The notes under the pieces: model-generated | Seen by the model: only the letters and a program-made list of their open reading frames with translations | The model's database searches: none | Told to the model about the DNA's origin: nothing | Made by a program: the position numbers and the translations under genes | NCBI RefSeq assembly: GCF_009746715.1 | Contig: NZ_VRKW01000008.1 | Location: forward strand, 124,001 to 188,000 | Reading direction: 5' to 3' | From: Ketobacter sp. MCCC 1A13808 | GTDB lineage: Bacteria; Pseudomonadota; Gammaproteobacteria; Pseudomonadales; Ketobacteraceae | Length of the DNA: 64,000 bases | Shown: positions 26,546 to 36,142 of the stretch, in pieces | How positions within the stretch are numbered: the stretch's first letter is position 1 | Layout of the letters: every line of letters begins with the position of its first letter

Positions 26546-27880
26546 GTGCTCTATAGCTTCCCAACATTCTCGGCTCAACAATATCAGATTTTCAATCTCA
26601 CCGAAGCTTTTGGCTCAGGCCACTTTGTACCCACCGATATCAATGACGCCGGCGATGTCTCAGGGGTGTATATTGATGGAAACAATCGCTTTGAATCCAG
26701 AGGCTATCTCTATAAAGACGGCCAACTCCTGGAACTGGAATCAGAAGAATCTATATTTACGGAACAAGAGACCCTGCAAGTCAAGACGGTACCTGTCGCG
26801 ATAAATAATGGGGGTCAGGTTTTCGGTGGAGTTAGCTATCGATATGAGAATCAGTTCTATAGCGTGGCCAGCGGCTTACAATTCCTGTGGGAAAACGGGC
26901 TACGATATCGAACAGGTTACGGAGACTATGTGCAGAGCAATTCCGATTGCTACCCAATTGATATCAATGACCACGGTAATTATTTATTAACCTGTGATGC
27001 TGCAGATAACGTCAACCGCACGATTTATGTGGGCGGCAATACGTATATTGATATTTATGTTAGAGGCACCGATATATTTGCTACTGCTATCAACAACGAC
27101 AACAAAGTGGTAGGTCGTTATTTAGGAGCAGCGTTTCTATTACAAAACGAGGAAATAAATTTACTTCCTAATCTGACGCAGAGTCGTTCCATCGCTAACG
27201 ACATTAATAACCAAGGTCAAATCGTAGGAGCTGTGTACAAGCAGCTTTCGGGTAGTGAACAATATGCGTTTATTTCTTCTCCCGGAGGACATGTCACTGC
27301 ACTGACTTTCGAGGGAAATGCATATGCTGAAGCCATCAATGAGCGCGGGCAAGTTGTGGGGCAACTCCAGGATGCATCTTCTGCTACTGAAGCGTTCCTA
27401 TTTACTGATGGATCCGTTCAAAAGTTAAATGATCTGGTAACAGACAATCCGACTGCAATGACATTGACCCACGCGACAGCCATCAATGCATCCGGACAAA
27501 TTATCGGGAAAGGTACCGTCGGCGGGGCAGATTTTTACTACCTGGCAACGCCCGCTAGTCACGCGTGCCCGGGAGAGTACCGCAAATACAATTTGAGTGG
27601 CCATCACGCCCGATGGCAACGTTTTATTGCAGATATTCCCTCTTGTGCAACTCACATGAATGTAGAGATTACGGGGGGCACCGGGGATCGCGACCTGTAT
27701 TTACGCCACACTAATCCACCTTGGAAACCGTTATTTGACTGCAAACGAAGAGCAGCAATACCGAACAGTGATAATCACAAACGTTGTCAGATTTCCAACC
27801 CAGAGCCCGGTATCTGGCACATTGGGGTGTTAAGAAACAGCAATTACGACGGCACCACCCTACGGGTTCGATATTGGTAA
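26546..27880 (+). CDS. Secreted HAF-repeat protein with C-terminal pre-peptidase-like domain; 5' end disrupted
   Basis: The open frame starts at a GTG at 26546 inside what looks like the end of a signal peptide (LYSFPTFSA-QQ); the natural ATG is probably 26483, cut off by an in-frame TAA. The mature part (to about residue 340) is a chain of HAF-type repeats: PTDINDAGDVSG, AINNGGQVFGG, PIDINDHGNYLL, AINNDNKVVGRY, DINNQGQIVGA, AINERGQVVGQL and AINASGQIIGKG. The C-terminal about 100 residues resemble a bacterial pre-peptidase (PPC) domain, with TGGTGDRDLYLRH and PEPGIWHIGVL. It is predicted to be extracellular or periplasmic; its function is unknown. It is unlike the metabolic genes around it and seems a separate unit. 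Confidence 0.72.
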   Translation: MLYSFPTFSAQQYQIFNLTEAFGSGHFVPTDINDAGDVSGVYIDGNNRFESRGYLYKDGQLLELESEESIFTEQETLQVKTVPVAINNGGQVFGGVSYRYENQFYSVASGLQFLWENGLRYRTGYGDYVQSNSDCYPIDINDHGNYLLTCDAADNVNRTIYVGGNTYIDIYVRGTDIFATAINNDNKVVGRYLGAAFLLQNEEINLLPNLTQSRSIANDINNQGQIVGAVYKQLSGSEQYAFISSPGGHVTALTFEGNAYAEAINERGQVVGQLQDASSATEAFLFTDGSVQKLNDLVTDNPTAMTLTHATAINASGQIIGKGTVGGADFYYLATPASHACPGEYRKYNLSGHHARWQRFIADIPSCATHMNVEITGGTGDRDLYLRHTNPPWKPLFDCKRRAAIPNSDNHKRCQISNPEPGIWHIGVLRNSNYDGTTLRVRYW

Positions 27881-28019
27881 GGTGAATCGATATTCAAACC
27901 CTATACTGGTTCGTTAATGAAGACGGTATAGGGTGTTCCCTCCTAAACAACCACAATTGACAACTAAATCCCCCGTCCAACCAGCTTGACAGGTAAAAGT
28001 ACCACTCGGTATTATTAAT

Positions 28020-28030
28020 CAACAGTGTTG
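28020..28030. promoter_or_regulatory. Palindrome CAACAGTGTTG upstream of oxygenase block
   Basis: An exact copy of the palindrome at 11930 and 36063, 37 nt before the SDR ATG at 28068. It overlaps a second perfect inverted repeat, GTTGTT-AGTTA-AACAAC (28027-28043). Its position close to the ribosome binding site would suit a repressor. Confidence 0.55.
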
Positions 28031-28067
28031 TTAGTTAAACAACCATTCAATCAGGAGAAAAGAGTCC

Positions 28068-28808
28068 ATGTCATTAATTGGAAAAGTAGCCGTAGTGACC
28101 GGTGGCGGAAGCGGAATAGGGCGGGCCATCAGTTTACAGTTGGCGAATGACGGTGCTGCAGTATCAGTGTGGGATCTAAACGCAGAAAGCGCAGAACAGA
28201 CCGTTGCCATGATCGTAGACGCGGGTGGTAAAGCGATCGCTTGTGCAGGCGACGCCTCAGCAAAGGCAGATATCGCGCACGCAGCTGCAGCAACTCGCCA
28301 AGCGTTCGGACCCATTTCAATCTTAGTGAACAATGCGGGCATTTCATCCTTCACACCATTCATGGATATCTCAGAAGAGATGATCGATCGTATCATGGCA
28401 ATCAATATCAAAGGCCCTATGCTGTGCTGTCAGGAAATCATCCCTGATATGCTCAAGGACGGTTGGGGCAGAATCATTAATATCTCATCGTCCAGCGCTC
28501 AAACCGGTGCACCGATGATGTGTCACTATTCTGCTTCCAAAGGTGGTGTTATTGCCTTCACGAAATCGCTGGCAATAGAGCTTGCTGCAAAAGGAATCAC
28601 GGTCAATAACATCCCTCCCGGGTTTATCGATACGCCCATGTTGAGACAGTCTCCCGTTGATATGGAAAAGCAGATTGCAGCATCCCCCATGAAAAGGGCT
28701 GGTGGCTCTGAGGATATCGCAACCGCTGCAGCGTTTCTGGCATCCGAACAGGCCGGCTATATCACCGGTCAAACCCTAGGAGTAAACGGTGGAAGGGTCA
28801 TGCCCTAG
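28068..28808 (+). CDS. SDR-family oxidoreductase
   Basis: A 246-residue classical SDR (FabG-like size). The cofactor motif TGGGSGIG is near residues 11-18, NNAG near 90, catalytic Ser in NISSSSA, catalytic YSASK in HYSASKGGVIAF, and the C-terminal ITGQTLGVNGGRVMP. It would oxidise a secondary alcohol to a ketone or the reverse with NAD(P). CAGGAGA precedes the ATG. It heads the one-direction block ending at 40.2 kb, under the CAACAGTGTTG palindrome. A cyclic ketone produced here could feed the Baeyer-Villiger-type monooxygenase encoded next; that order is inference. Confidence 0.92.
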   Translation: MSLIGKVAVVTGGGSGIGRAISLQLANDGAAVSVWDLNAESAEQTVAMIVDAGGKAIACAGDASAKADIAHAAAATRQAFGPISILVNNAGISSFTPFMDISEEMIDRIMAINIKGPMLCCQEIIPDMLKDGWGRIINISSSSAQTGAPMMCHYSASKGGVIAFTKSLAIELAAKGITVNNIPPGFIDTPMLRQSPVDMEKQIAASPMKRAGGSEDIATAAAFLASEQAGYITGQTLGVNGGRVMP

Positions 28809-28975
28809 AACCCTAATGCCCTCATAATTAAGGCTTTTTAGGGTGAGCGTCTACGACGCTTTGCTTCAACATATAAAACAGTATTCTGTATTTACAATAT
28901 TCGGCAATCGTGGCACTGTTTTGAAACCCAACGAATCGTCGGATCAAAGCCCAATAAAAATAAAGGGAACGGAAA

Positions 28976-30829
28976 ATGAAGTGTAATACGACCAACGTGC
29001 CACCGGCTGCGGAAATTGACATCCCGGCATTAGAAGAAAAATACCGGCAGGAACGAGAATTACGGGTCAATCCTAAAGGCCAAAAGCAGTATGTGAAGCC
29101 GGTGGATGACTTTTCCGAGTCCTACGAGGTCGATCCCCACACACCGTTAAAAGAACGCGATGCCATTGTTGAAGATATCGATGCCGTGGTTTTGGGAGGA
29201 GGCTGGTCCGGTTTACTTGCCGGAGTTCATTTAAAGAAAGCAGGCGTGACCAATTTCCGCAATATTGACCACGCTGGCGATTTTGGTGGTGTCTGGTATT
29301 GGAACCGTTACCCGGGCATTCAGTGCGACAATGACGGCTACTGTTATCTTCCTTTGCTGGAAGAAATGGGCTACATGCCACCGAAGAAGTTCGTCGATGG
29401 TTATGACATCTACGATTACATTCGCAGCATCGCGGACCGTTTCAACCTATATGAGAAAGCACTTTTTCATACCATGGTCAGCGGGCTGAAATGGGACGAC
29501 GGCATTAAACGTTGGCGTGTAACCACAAACCGAGGCGACGAAATTAGGGCCCGTTTTGTGGTTATGGCAAACGGTTTACTGAATATCCCTAAATTGCCGG
29601 CGATTCCGGGCATTCACGAATTCAAAGGTAAAATGTTTCATACCGCACGCTGGGATTATGACTACACCGGTGGTAGCTATCGGAACCCGCAGCTGGATAA
29701 ATTGGCAGACAAGCGCGTGGCCATCATCGGGACCGGTGCCACAGCCATTCAAGCAGTGCCATCGTTAGGCAAGTACGCTAAAGAACTTTATGTTTTGCAA
29801 CGTACACCTTCAACGATCGACGAACGTACTAACCCACCTACTGACCCCGAATGGGTTAAAACCCTGAAGCCTGGTTGGCAGGATGAACGCAAGGCCAATT
29901 TCCAGCGCGCAGCCATTGACACCTTTCAGCCCGGTGATCCAGATTTGATTTGCGATATCTGGACCGAGCTTAACCGCAACTTGGTCGCGGAATTTGATCA
30001 ATCTGGCTGGCCAACTTCCCCAGAAGAATACCTGGCACACCGTAACGTCATGGATTTCAGGTTGATGGAACGGCTTCGCCAAAGGGTAGATGCTCTCGTC
30101 GAAGACAAAGAAACGGCTGAAGCATTGAAACCTTGGTATCGCTTTCTTTGCAAGCGGCCTTGCTCCAACAATGAGTTTTACACTACCTTCAACAAACCCA
30201 ATGTCACTTTGGTGGATGTGTCCGCTACCCGTGGCGTGGAATGCATGACCGAAAAGGGGTTTGTCGCCAACGGTAAAGAATACGAAATCGATTGCATGAT
30301 GTTTGCCAGCGGATTCGAAGTGACCAGTGATCTGGATCGGCGCTGGGGTATCGAAACCATCGAAGGTCGAGATGGGGTATCTATTTACAATCACTGGGCT
30401 GATGGCTATGAAACCCTCCACGGTATGATGAGCCGCGGTTTTCCAAACCAGTTTTTCGTTGGTTTTTATCAGGGGGGATTCAACGCGACCACAACGGAAA
30501 CGTTTAGCCGCCAGGGCCAGCACATCGCCTACATCATTAAAGAAGCGCTGTCTCAGGGTGCCACGTCAGTAGAGCCGAGTCAGGAAGCTCAGGATGCTTG
30601 GGTTAGGCATGTGCGCGAAACGGCTATAGACATTTCACAGTTTCAAGAGGAATGTACACCTAGCTATTTTAACAACGAGGGCGAATCTCAGGTTGATAGT
30701 AACGGCGAAAAGAAATTTCGCTGGTACCTGGGTGAATCCTACGGCCCTGGTTGGGATGCATTTCAGAAGTTAATGCAGGAATGGCGTGATAAAGGTGACT
30801 TAGAGGGCTTGGTTGTAGGAAAAGATTAA
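28976..30829 (+). CDS. Flavin-dependent Baeyer-Villiger-type monooxygenase
   Basis: A 617-residue FAD/NADPH class B monooxygenase. The first Rossmann motif LGGGWSG is at residues 73-79, the BVMO fingerprint FKGKMFHTARWD (FxGxxxHxxxW[PD]) at 216-227, and the second Rossmann GTGATA at 252-257. An N-terminal extension of about 65 residues precedes the FAD domain, as in the longer cyclododecanone/phenylacetone monooxygenase-like enzymes. Such enzymes insert oxygen next to a ketone, giving an ester or lactone. It follows the SDR by 167 bp and the Rieske oxygenase starts 62 bp after it, so it is central to the block. The ketone substrate is unknown. Confidence 0.9.
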   Translation: MKCNTTNVPPAAEIDIPALEEKYRQERELRVNPKGQKQYVKPVDDFSESYEVDPHTPLKERDAIVEDIDAVVLGGGWSGLLAGVHLKKAGVTNFRNIDHAGDFGGVWYWNRYPGIQCDNDGYCYLPLLEEMGYMPPKKFVDGYDIYDYIRSIADRFNLYEKALFHTMVSGLKWDDGIKRWRVTTNRGDEIRARFVVMANGLLNIPKLPAIPGIHEFKGKMFHTARWDYDYTGGSYRNPQLDKLADKRVAIIGTGATAIQAVPSLGKYAKELYVLQRTPSTIDERTNPPTDPEWVKTLKPGWQDERKANFQRAAIDTFQPGDPDLICDIWTELNRNLVAEFDQSGWPTSPEEYLAHRNVMDFRLMERLRQRVDALVEDKETAEALKPWYRFLCKRPCSNNEFYTTFNKPNVTLVDVSATRGVECMTEKGFVANGKEYEIDCMMFASGFEVTSDLDRRWGIETIEGRDGVSIYNHWADGYETLHGMMSRGFPNQFFVGFYQGGFNATTTETFSRQGQHIAYIIKEALSQGATSVEPSQEAQDAWVRHVRETAIDISQFQEECTPSYFNNEGESQVDSNGEKKFRWYLGESYGPGWDAFQKLMQEWRDKGDLEGLVVGKD

Positions 30830-30891
30830 AATTATTTTCTTAGCCAAGTAGACACCACGCTCAAAGAAATTAATTCTCGCAGGAGAATAGT

Positions 30892-32283
30892 ATGAATAAC
30901 AAGGCTGATTTTAATCCCGACAATCTGATTCAAGTAGAGGATCTATCCGAACCTTTGACGTATTCGGCAGAAGCGTTTACAAGCCGGGAATACGCACGCG
31001 AAGAAGGCGACAAGATTTGGGCCAAAGTATGGCAGCATGCCGGGCGCGTAGAAGAAATTCCGGAAGTGGGTAATTTTATAACCTATGACGTACTGGATGA
31101 TTCCATCATCATCGTCAGAGACACTCCTGATACCCTGAAAGCATTTTACAATGTCTGTTCACACCGGGGACGACAGCTGGTTGATAAACCGGAAGGCGGC
31201 CATAGTGCCTGTGGTAAAAAGCAGAATTTCGTTTGCGGATACCACGGCTGGACCTACAACCTGGAAGGCAAGTGTACAAGAATTCTGGATAAAGATGACT
31301 GGAAGGGTGCACTCAACGATGCACGAACCCATCTCAATGAAATTAAAGTCGATACCTGGGGTGGCTGGGTCTGGATCAATATGGACCCTGATTGCGTTCC
31401 GCTGCGCGAATATCTGGAACCTGCCGCAGGCCTATTGGATCAGTTTGAGTTTGAAGAAATGCGTTACCACTGGCGTCAGTGGATAGTCTTTGATTGCAAT
31501 TGGAAGACGGCGCTGGAGGCTTTTATGGAGCCTTATCACGTTGAAGGCACGCATCCTCAGCTGTGCGTTTATGGCGATTTTTATGCCTGGAGTAAGGCTC
31601 AGGGCTTACACGGCCATGACGGATTTGATTCAAAAGACCCGAATGACACGTCCGCTGCAACCACCACTGTTACGCGAGCCGGTAAGGGGCCTGATGCACG
31701 CAAAACCATCGCCCAGATGCAGCAGGACTTTTGGGAAACCATACGCGGCAGTACTACTCCGACGCTGGTCAATGCAGCACAACGGTTGGTTGACGAGTTG
31801 CCCGAAGACACACCACCCGAAGAGGTGCATGAGCATTGGTATGAGTCCGCTAAGCGCGATGACGCGGCTCGCGGCGTGATCTGGCCGACGATTGATCCTG
31901 AAAAGCTGGCCAAAGCCGGACTGGCTTGGCATATCTTCCCGAATATGTCCTTCATCCCCGGACTGACTTTTGCGCTGGGTTATCGAGCACGCCCCTATGG
32001 AGACGACCCCAACAAGTGTATTTTCGAAGCTTATGCGCTGGAGCGGTATCCAAAAGGAGAGGAACCCAAGACAGAATGGGTTTACGCTGAGCCTACCGAA
32101 GAAAAATGGCGCAAAGTATTAGCGCAGGACTTCTCCAATATGGCGGCAGTGCAAAAGGGCATGCGCAGTCGTGGTTTCCGTGGCGCGTTACCTAACCCTC
32201 ATCAGGAGCAGAAGATTACTAACTTCCATCGTAATCTGGCCCGCTTTATGAGTCGGGGGTCACCGCAATTGCTCGATAAGTAG
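30892..32283 (+). CDS. Rieske non-heme iron oxygenase, alpha subunit
   Basis: A 463-residue ring-hydroxylating-type oxygenase. Rieske [2Fe-2S] ligands are Cys89-x-His91 and Cys115-x2-His118 (VCSHRG and CGYHGW); the 23-residue spacing between the pairs is somewhat longer than common. The mononuclear iron site is indicated by PYHVEGTH (His216, His221) and a C-terminal QDFSNMAAVQKGM with its Asp. It would hydroxylate or demethylate a hydrophobic substrate with O2. No beta subunit and no dedicated reductase or ferredoxin lies nearby, so it is probably a homotrimeric KshA- or monooxygenase-like type served from elsewhere. AGGAGA is 5-6 nt before the ATG. It lies between the BVMO-type and aldehyde dehydrogenase genes. 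Confidence 0.92.
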   Translation: MNNKADFNPDNLIQVEDLSEPLTYSAEAFTSREYAREEGDKIWAKVWQHAGRVEEIPEVGNFITYDVLDDSIIIVRDTPDTLKAFYNVCSHRGRQLVDKPEGGHSACGKKQNFVCGYHGWTYNLEGKCTRILDKDDWKGALNDARTHLNEIKVDTWGGWVWINMDPDCVPLREYLEPAAGLLDQFEFEEMRYHWRQWIVFDCNWKTALEAFMEPYHVEGTHPQLCVYGDFYAWSKAQGLHGHDGFDSKDPNDTSAATTTVTRAGKGPDARKTIAQMQQDFWETIRGSTTPTLVNAAQRLVDELPEDTPPEEVHEHWYESAKRDDAARGVIWPTIDPEKLAKAGLAWHIFPNMSFIPGLTFALGYRARPYGDDPNKCIFEAYALERYPKGEEPKTEWVYAEPTEEKWRKVLAQDFSNMAAVQKGMRSRGFRGALPNPHQEQKITNFHRNLARFMSRGSPQLLDK

Positions 32284-32456
32284 AATTGAATGCGGATATG
32301 GAATTAAAAATGCGCCCATGGAATTGTCTGTGAGCGCACAAAGTATTTACGGGATGCAGAGGGAATCTATATCCTGGTAGTCGCTTTTTAATATCAGGTA
32401 TCCGCGCACTGCAATATCTTATGCAGCACAAATAATCATAAAAAAGGATTAATAAT

Positions 32457-33887
32457 ATGCGCGAACAACTCAAATTCTATATCGACGGAAAATGGACAGA
32501 TCCAGCCGAAATGAAAACGCTGGACGTCGAAAACCCCGCCACTGAAACGGTATGCGGGAAAATAGCGCTAGGTTCCGCAGCCGATGTGGACGTTGCGGTA
32601 AAAGCAGCCCGCAAAGCTTTTGCCAGTTGGTCGCAAACCAGTACCGCCGATCGGGTAGGGATCTTGCAAAACATATTGGCGGAATATCAGAAACGCGCCG
32701 GCGACTTGGCGGCTGCACTAACCGAAGAAATGGGTGCACCCAGCTCATTGGCGAATGGCTTTCAGGTGGGTCTTGGTGAGGGACACCTATCGACCGCCAT
32801 TGATGTGTTACAAAAGTTCCGGTTCGAAGAACAACGGGGCGCGACATTAATAGTGAAAGAGCCTATCGGGGTTTGTGCGCTGATCACTCCGTGGAACTGG
32901 CCGTTAAACCAGATTGCCGTCAAAGTGTTTCCCGCGCTGGCGACCGGCTGCACCATGATACTTAAACCGTCCGAGATTGCGCCATTCACCGCTCAGATCT
33001 TCGCCGAGATTCTGCACGCTGCAGGTGTACCGGCAGGTGTATTCAATCTCATTCAGGGTGATGGACCCGGGGTCGGCGAGGCGCTGTCCGGGCACCCCGA
33101 CATCGATATGATTACCTTCACCGGTTCCACCAGAGCCGGTGTTGAAATTGCCCGCAATGCCGCGCACTCGGTCAAACGCGTCACTCAGGAATTGGGTGGG
33201 AAAAGCCCTAATATAATTCTGGATGACGAGGCGTTTGCTACTCACGTTGCAGGCAGCGTAGCGGGCATGATGGCCAACTCGGGCCAAACCTGCAGTGCAG
33301 GCTCTCGCATGCTGGTGCCAAACGCGCGCATGCAGGAAGCCATGGATATTGCCCGGGAAGCGGCATCGCAGGTCACGGTCGGTGATCCAAATACCGATGT
33401 GGCAATGGGGCCGGTGTCGTCAAAAGTTCAATTCGAAAAGATTCAAGGCTTGATACAAAAAGGGATCGATGAGGGCGCAACCTTGGTTGCCGGAGGCACG
33501 GGACGGCCGCAAGACCTGGAAGTCGGGTATTATGTGAAGCCCACCGTATTTGCCAATGTAACCAACGACATGACCATCGCTCGCGAAGAGATATTCGGCC
33601 CAGTCCTCTGCATATTAGGTTATGACAGCGTAGAGCAAGCCATCGAAATAGCCAATGATACAGAATACGGCCTGGCCGGATACGTAGCCGGAGCCGATTT
33701 GGACAAGGCGAGGGCAGTTGCACGCCAGATTCGCGCAGGTTGGGTATCCGTTAATGACGGATTCGATTTCAATTGCCCTTTCGGTGGCTATAAGAAAAGT
33801 GGTAACGGTCGTGAATGGGGCGAATTCGGTTTCCATGATTTTCTGGAAATCAAGGGCATCCTGGGTTACTCACCTGAACCGACTTAA
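32457..33887 (+). CDS. Aldehyde dehydrogenase (NAD(P)-dependent)
   Basis: A 476-residue ALDH-superfamily enzyme of normal length. Key residues are Asn147 in TPWNWPL, the general base Glu245 in QELGGKSP and nucleophile Cys279 in NSGQTCSAGSR; the cofactor-binding GSTRAG and the C-terminal PFGGYKKSGNGREWG are also present. It would oxidise an aldehyde to the acid in the cytoplasm. AAGGA lies 8 nt before the ATG. It sits directly before the PQQ dehydrogenase (51-bp gap), giving an alcohol - aldehyde - acid sequence together with the ACS further on. The 173-bp gap before it has no gene. Confidence 0.95.
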   Translation: MREQLKFYIDGKWTDPAEMKTLDVENPATETVCGKIALGSAADVDVAVKAARKAFASWSQTSTADRVGILQNILAEYQKRAGDLAAALTEEMGAPSSLANGFQVGLGEGHLSTAIDVLQKFRFEEQRGATLIVKEPIGVCALITPWNWPLNQIAVKVFPALATGCTMILKPSEIAPFTAQIFAEILHAAGVPAGVFNLIQGDGPGVGEALSGHPDIDMITFTGSTRAGVEIARNAAHSVKRVTQELGGKSPNIILDDEAFATHVAGSVAGMMANSGQTCSAGSRMLVPNARMQEAMDIAREAASQVTVGDPNTDVAMGPVSSKVQFEKIQGLIQKGIDEGATLVAGGTGRPQDLEVGYYVKPTVFANVTNDMTIAREEIFGPVLCILGYDSVEQAIEIANDTEYGLAGYVAGADLDKARAVARQIRAGWVSVNDGFDFNCPFGGYKKSGNGREWGEFGFHDFLEIKGILGYSPEPT

Positions 33888-33938
33888 CAACAAGAACCGC
33901 ATATTAGCTATCTAGCACTACCCTGGAAAACAATAAAT

Positions 33939-35897
33939 ATGAAGACGAAGTATCAGTTTGGCTTTCAGTTAACATCGTTATTAGCAGTGTTTGCAATTTC
34001 GACTTTAACACAGGCTCAATTGCCTGCCTCAAGCACTTCAGTAGTGGATCAACACCAGCTTGGCAGCAAGTATTCTCCACTCAAGCAAGTGACCAAGAAA
34101 AATGTAGCAGACCTGGAAGTCGCTTGGGAATACCACACCGGTGACGGGGCAAATCCGAAACCGAACTCCCTGACCTCTTTCCAGGATCAGCCGAGTTTGA
34201 TCGAAGGTAACCTGGTGGTGTGCAGTACCAATCGCCGGGTTATTGCGCTCGATCCGAAAACGGGCGAAGAGCGCTGGGTGTTCGATCCGAAGGACCCGGA
34301 AACCGGAATGAAAAAATGCCGTGGCGTTGGTAACTGGGTGGATTCGGAAGCAGCGGATGACGCAGTGTGTAAGTCACGTATATTTCTCGGCACAGCCGAT
34401 TATCGGCTAATTGCATTGGACGCAAAAACCGGCAAAAAGTGTGCAGATTTTGGGGACGGTGGTCAGGTTAAAATGCCCATCGACAAGCCTGAGATTTTCA
34501 CAGGTGAAGTGGTATCCAATTCCCGCCCGGCCATCGTTAACGATGTGGTGGTAGTAGGCTCAGCAGTTGCCGACAACCAGCGGGTAGAAGCGCCAAGCGG
34601 TCGGGTATTAGCGTATGACGCCCGCACCGGTAAACCAGCGTGGCAATTCGACCCGCTGCCCCGTGACAAATCCGATCCTGCAGGCAAAAGCTGGGCTAAA
34701 GGCACGGCAGAAGGTTTCGGCGCCGGTAACGTCTGGGCATCCATGTCAGTCGATCAAGAGCTGGATCTGGTCTATTTGCCAACCTCCAGTGCTTCCAGTG
34801 ATTTCTATGGTGCTGAACGTGCCGGAGACAATCACTACTCGTCTTCCATCGTTGCGTTACGGGGTAAAACAGGTGAGGTCGCCTGGCACTTTCAGTTCGT
34901 GCATCACAATGTGTTCGATTACGACACGCCCTCACAGCCTTTACTGATTGACTACCCCCACAATGGCAAAATGGTCCCCGCACTGGTGCAGAACAATAAA
35001 ACCGGACTGGTTTTTGTCTTTAATCGTGAAACCGGCGAGCCACTCGTCCCCATTGAAGAGCGGCCGGTTCCTCAGAACGGAAAAGTAAAAGGTGAAGTCC
35101 TGTCACCCACTCAACCTTTTCCGGTAGGTATGCCCGCGTTGAACCCTTTAAGCTTCTCTCCCGAAGACGTATGGGGATTCACTTTTCTGGACGAATGGTT
35201 GTGCAAGCGCAAAGCAGAAGGGCTTATCTACGGTGACGTATTCACTCCCCCCAGTGAGCAGGGAACCATATTTTTCCCCTCCGTTGGTGGAGGCCCGAAC
35301 TGGGGTGGCGGTGCTTATGATCCGAGAAGCAACCTGATGATTGTACCGTCTAACCGAATCCCGACTATTGTGACCATGGTGCCTCGTGAAAAAGCGGTCT
35401 TCAAAGAAGGTCAGGCGATCGAAGCAACATCCGAAATGATTTTCCCCGTGGAAGGTTCGCCTTATGTACCAAAGGTGCAAGGTCTGCTTTCGATCTTTGG
35501 TGCACCTTGCTCCAAGCCGCCCTGGGCTGCATTGACCGCGGTAGATATGTCTACCAACAAAATTGCCTGGGAAGTACCGTTGGGTAGTGTCGATAAAATG
35601 TCGCCGTTGCCGGTTCCCTGGGATCTGGGTATGCCCGGCGCGGGAGGCCCTCTGGTCACTGCAGGCGGACTGGTTTTCATCGGTTACTCACTGGATGACA
35701 CCCTGAAGGCATTTGATCTCTCTACGGGTAAGCTGTTATGGGAAGGGGATTTGCCGGCAGCGGGTACTTCTGTGCCTGTCAGTTATGAAGTGGATGGCGA
35801 GCAATTCATTGTCATTCCCGCCGGTGGTCACAGCATGTATCAATCCACCATGGGTGATTCGGTTATGGCCTTCAAGCTCAAGGCAAAAACTCAATAA
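33939..35897 (+). CDS. PQQ-dependent (quinoprotein) alcohol/polyol dehydrogenase
   Basis: A 652-residue periplasmic quinoprotein. Residues 1-27 form a signal peptide (basic start, LLAVFAISTLTQAQ). The mature part is an eight-bladed propeller with recurring tryptophan-docking motifs such as RVIALDPKTGEERWVF, LIALDAKTG, VLAYDARTGKPAWQF, IVALRGKTGEVAWHF and LKAFDLSTGKLLWEG. It resembles membrane-detached glucose/quinate-type and alcohol quinoproteins, but has neither the N-terminal membrane helices nor a CxxCH cytochrome domain, so it needs an external electron acceptor. PQQ synthesis genes are absent from the window. It would oxidise an alcohol before or after uptake across the inner membrane. 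A terminator-like hairpin follows. Confidence 0.9.
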   Translation: MKTKYQFGFQLTSLLAVFAISTLTQAQLPASSTSVVDQHQLGSKYSPLKQVTKKNVADLEVAWEYHTGDGANPKPNSLTSFQDQPSLIEGNLVVCSTNRRVIALDPKTGEERWVFDPKDPETGMKKCRGVGNWVDSEAADDAVCKSRIFLGTADYRLIALDAKTGKKCADFGDGGQVKMPIDKPEIFTGEVVSNSRPAIVNDVVVVGSAVADNQRVEAPSGRVLAYDARTGKPAWQFDPLPRDKSDPAGKSWAKGTAEGFGAGNVWASMSVDQELDLVYLPTSSASSDFYGAERAGDNHYSSSIVALRGKTGEVAWHFQFVHHNVFDYDTPSQPLLIDYPHNGKMVPALVQNNKTGLVFVFNRETGEPLVPIEERPVPQNGKVKGEVLSPTQPFPVGMPALNPLSFSPEDVWGFTFLDEWLCKRKAEGLIYGDVFTPPSEQGTIFFPSVGGGPNWGGGAYDPRSNLMIVPSNRIPTIVTMVPREKAVFKEGQAIEATSEMIFPVEGSPYVPKVQGLLSIFGAPCSKPPWAALTAVDMSTNKIAWEVPLGSVDKMSPLPVPWDLGMPGAGGPLVTAGGLVFIGYSLDDTLKAFDLSTGKLLWEGDLPAAGTSVPVSYEVDGEQFIVIPAGGHSMYQSTMGDSVMAFKLKAKTQ

Positions 35898-35909
35898 GTT
35901 GTTTAAATG

Positions 35910-35933
35910 GATAGCTGCCCTCGGGTGGCTATC
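35910..35933 (+). terminator. Hairpin terminator after PQQ dehydrogenase
   Basis: GATAGCTGCCC (35910-35920) folds against GGGTGGCTATC (35923-35933) with two G-U pairs and a 2-nt loop, so a slightly shorter stem is more likely. It is followed by TTTCCCTT, 13 nt past the stop codon. It probably separates the oxygenase block from acuI. Confidence 0.6.
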
Positions 35934-36062
35934 TTTCCCTTCATAGCTTAACCTGAACCACTCACCTCACCATCTCCCCGTAACGACTGTAAACTACTCC
36001 GCTTATGATCCTGTTCATTGCACGAATTGTCGATGAGATGGTTCTGAATGGCGAGAATGCGA

Positions 36063-36073
36063 CAACAGTGTTG
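36063..36073. promoter_or_regulatory. Palindrome CAACAGTGTTG upstream of acuI-like gene
   Basis: A third exact copy of the palindrome, 69 nt before the ATG at 36143. It overlaps TTGACTAG (36071-36078), the same context as at 11930, which suggests operator and -35 box coincide. Confidence 0.55.
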
Positions 36074-36142
36074 ACTAGTATTACCTGAACCAGCAGACTA
36101 AGGATCTCAATTCATCCTAGATAGTAGCGAGAGACGATTAGT

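Noticed and set aside
28806-28845. Terminator after the SDR at 28068
   Set aside because: The ACCCTAA...TTAGGGT pair and GCC/GGC stem are too short and mismatched to call with confidence.
29810-30523. 237-codon antisense open frame inside the BVMO-type gene
   Set aside because: It is the shadow of a gene whose plus-strand product has a full set of family motifs.
33939-35897. Quinohaemoprotein with fused cytochrome c
   Set aside because: No CxxCH motif and no extra C-terminal domain is visible, so it is a simple quinoprotein.
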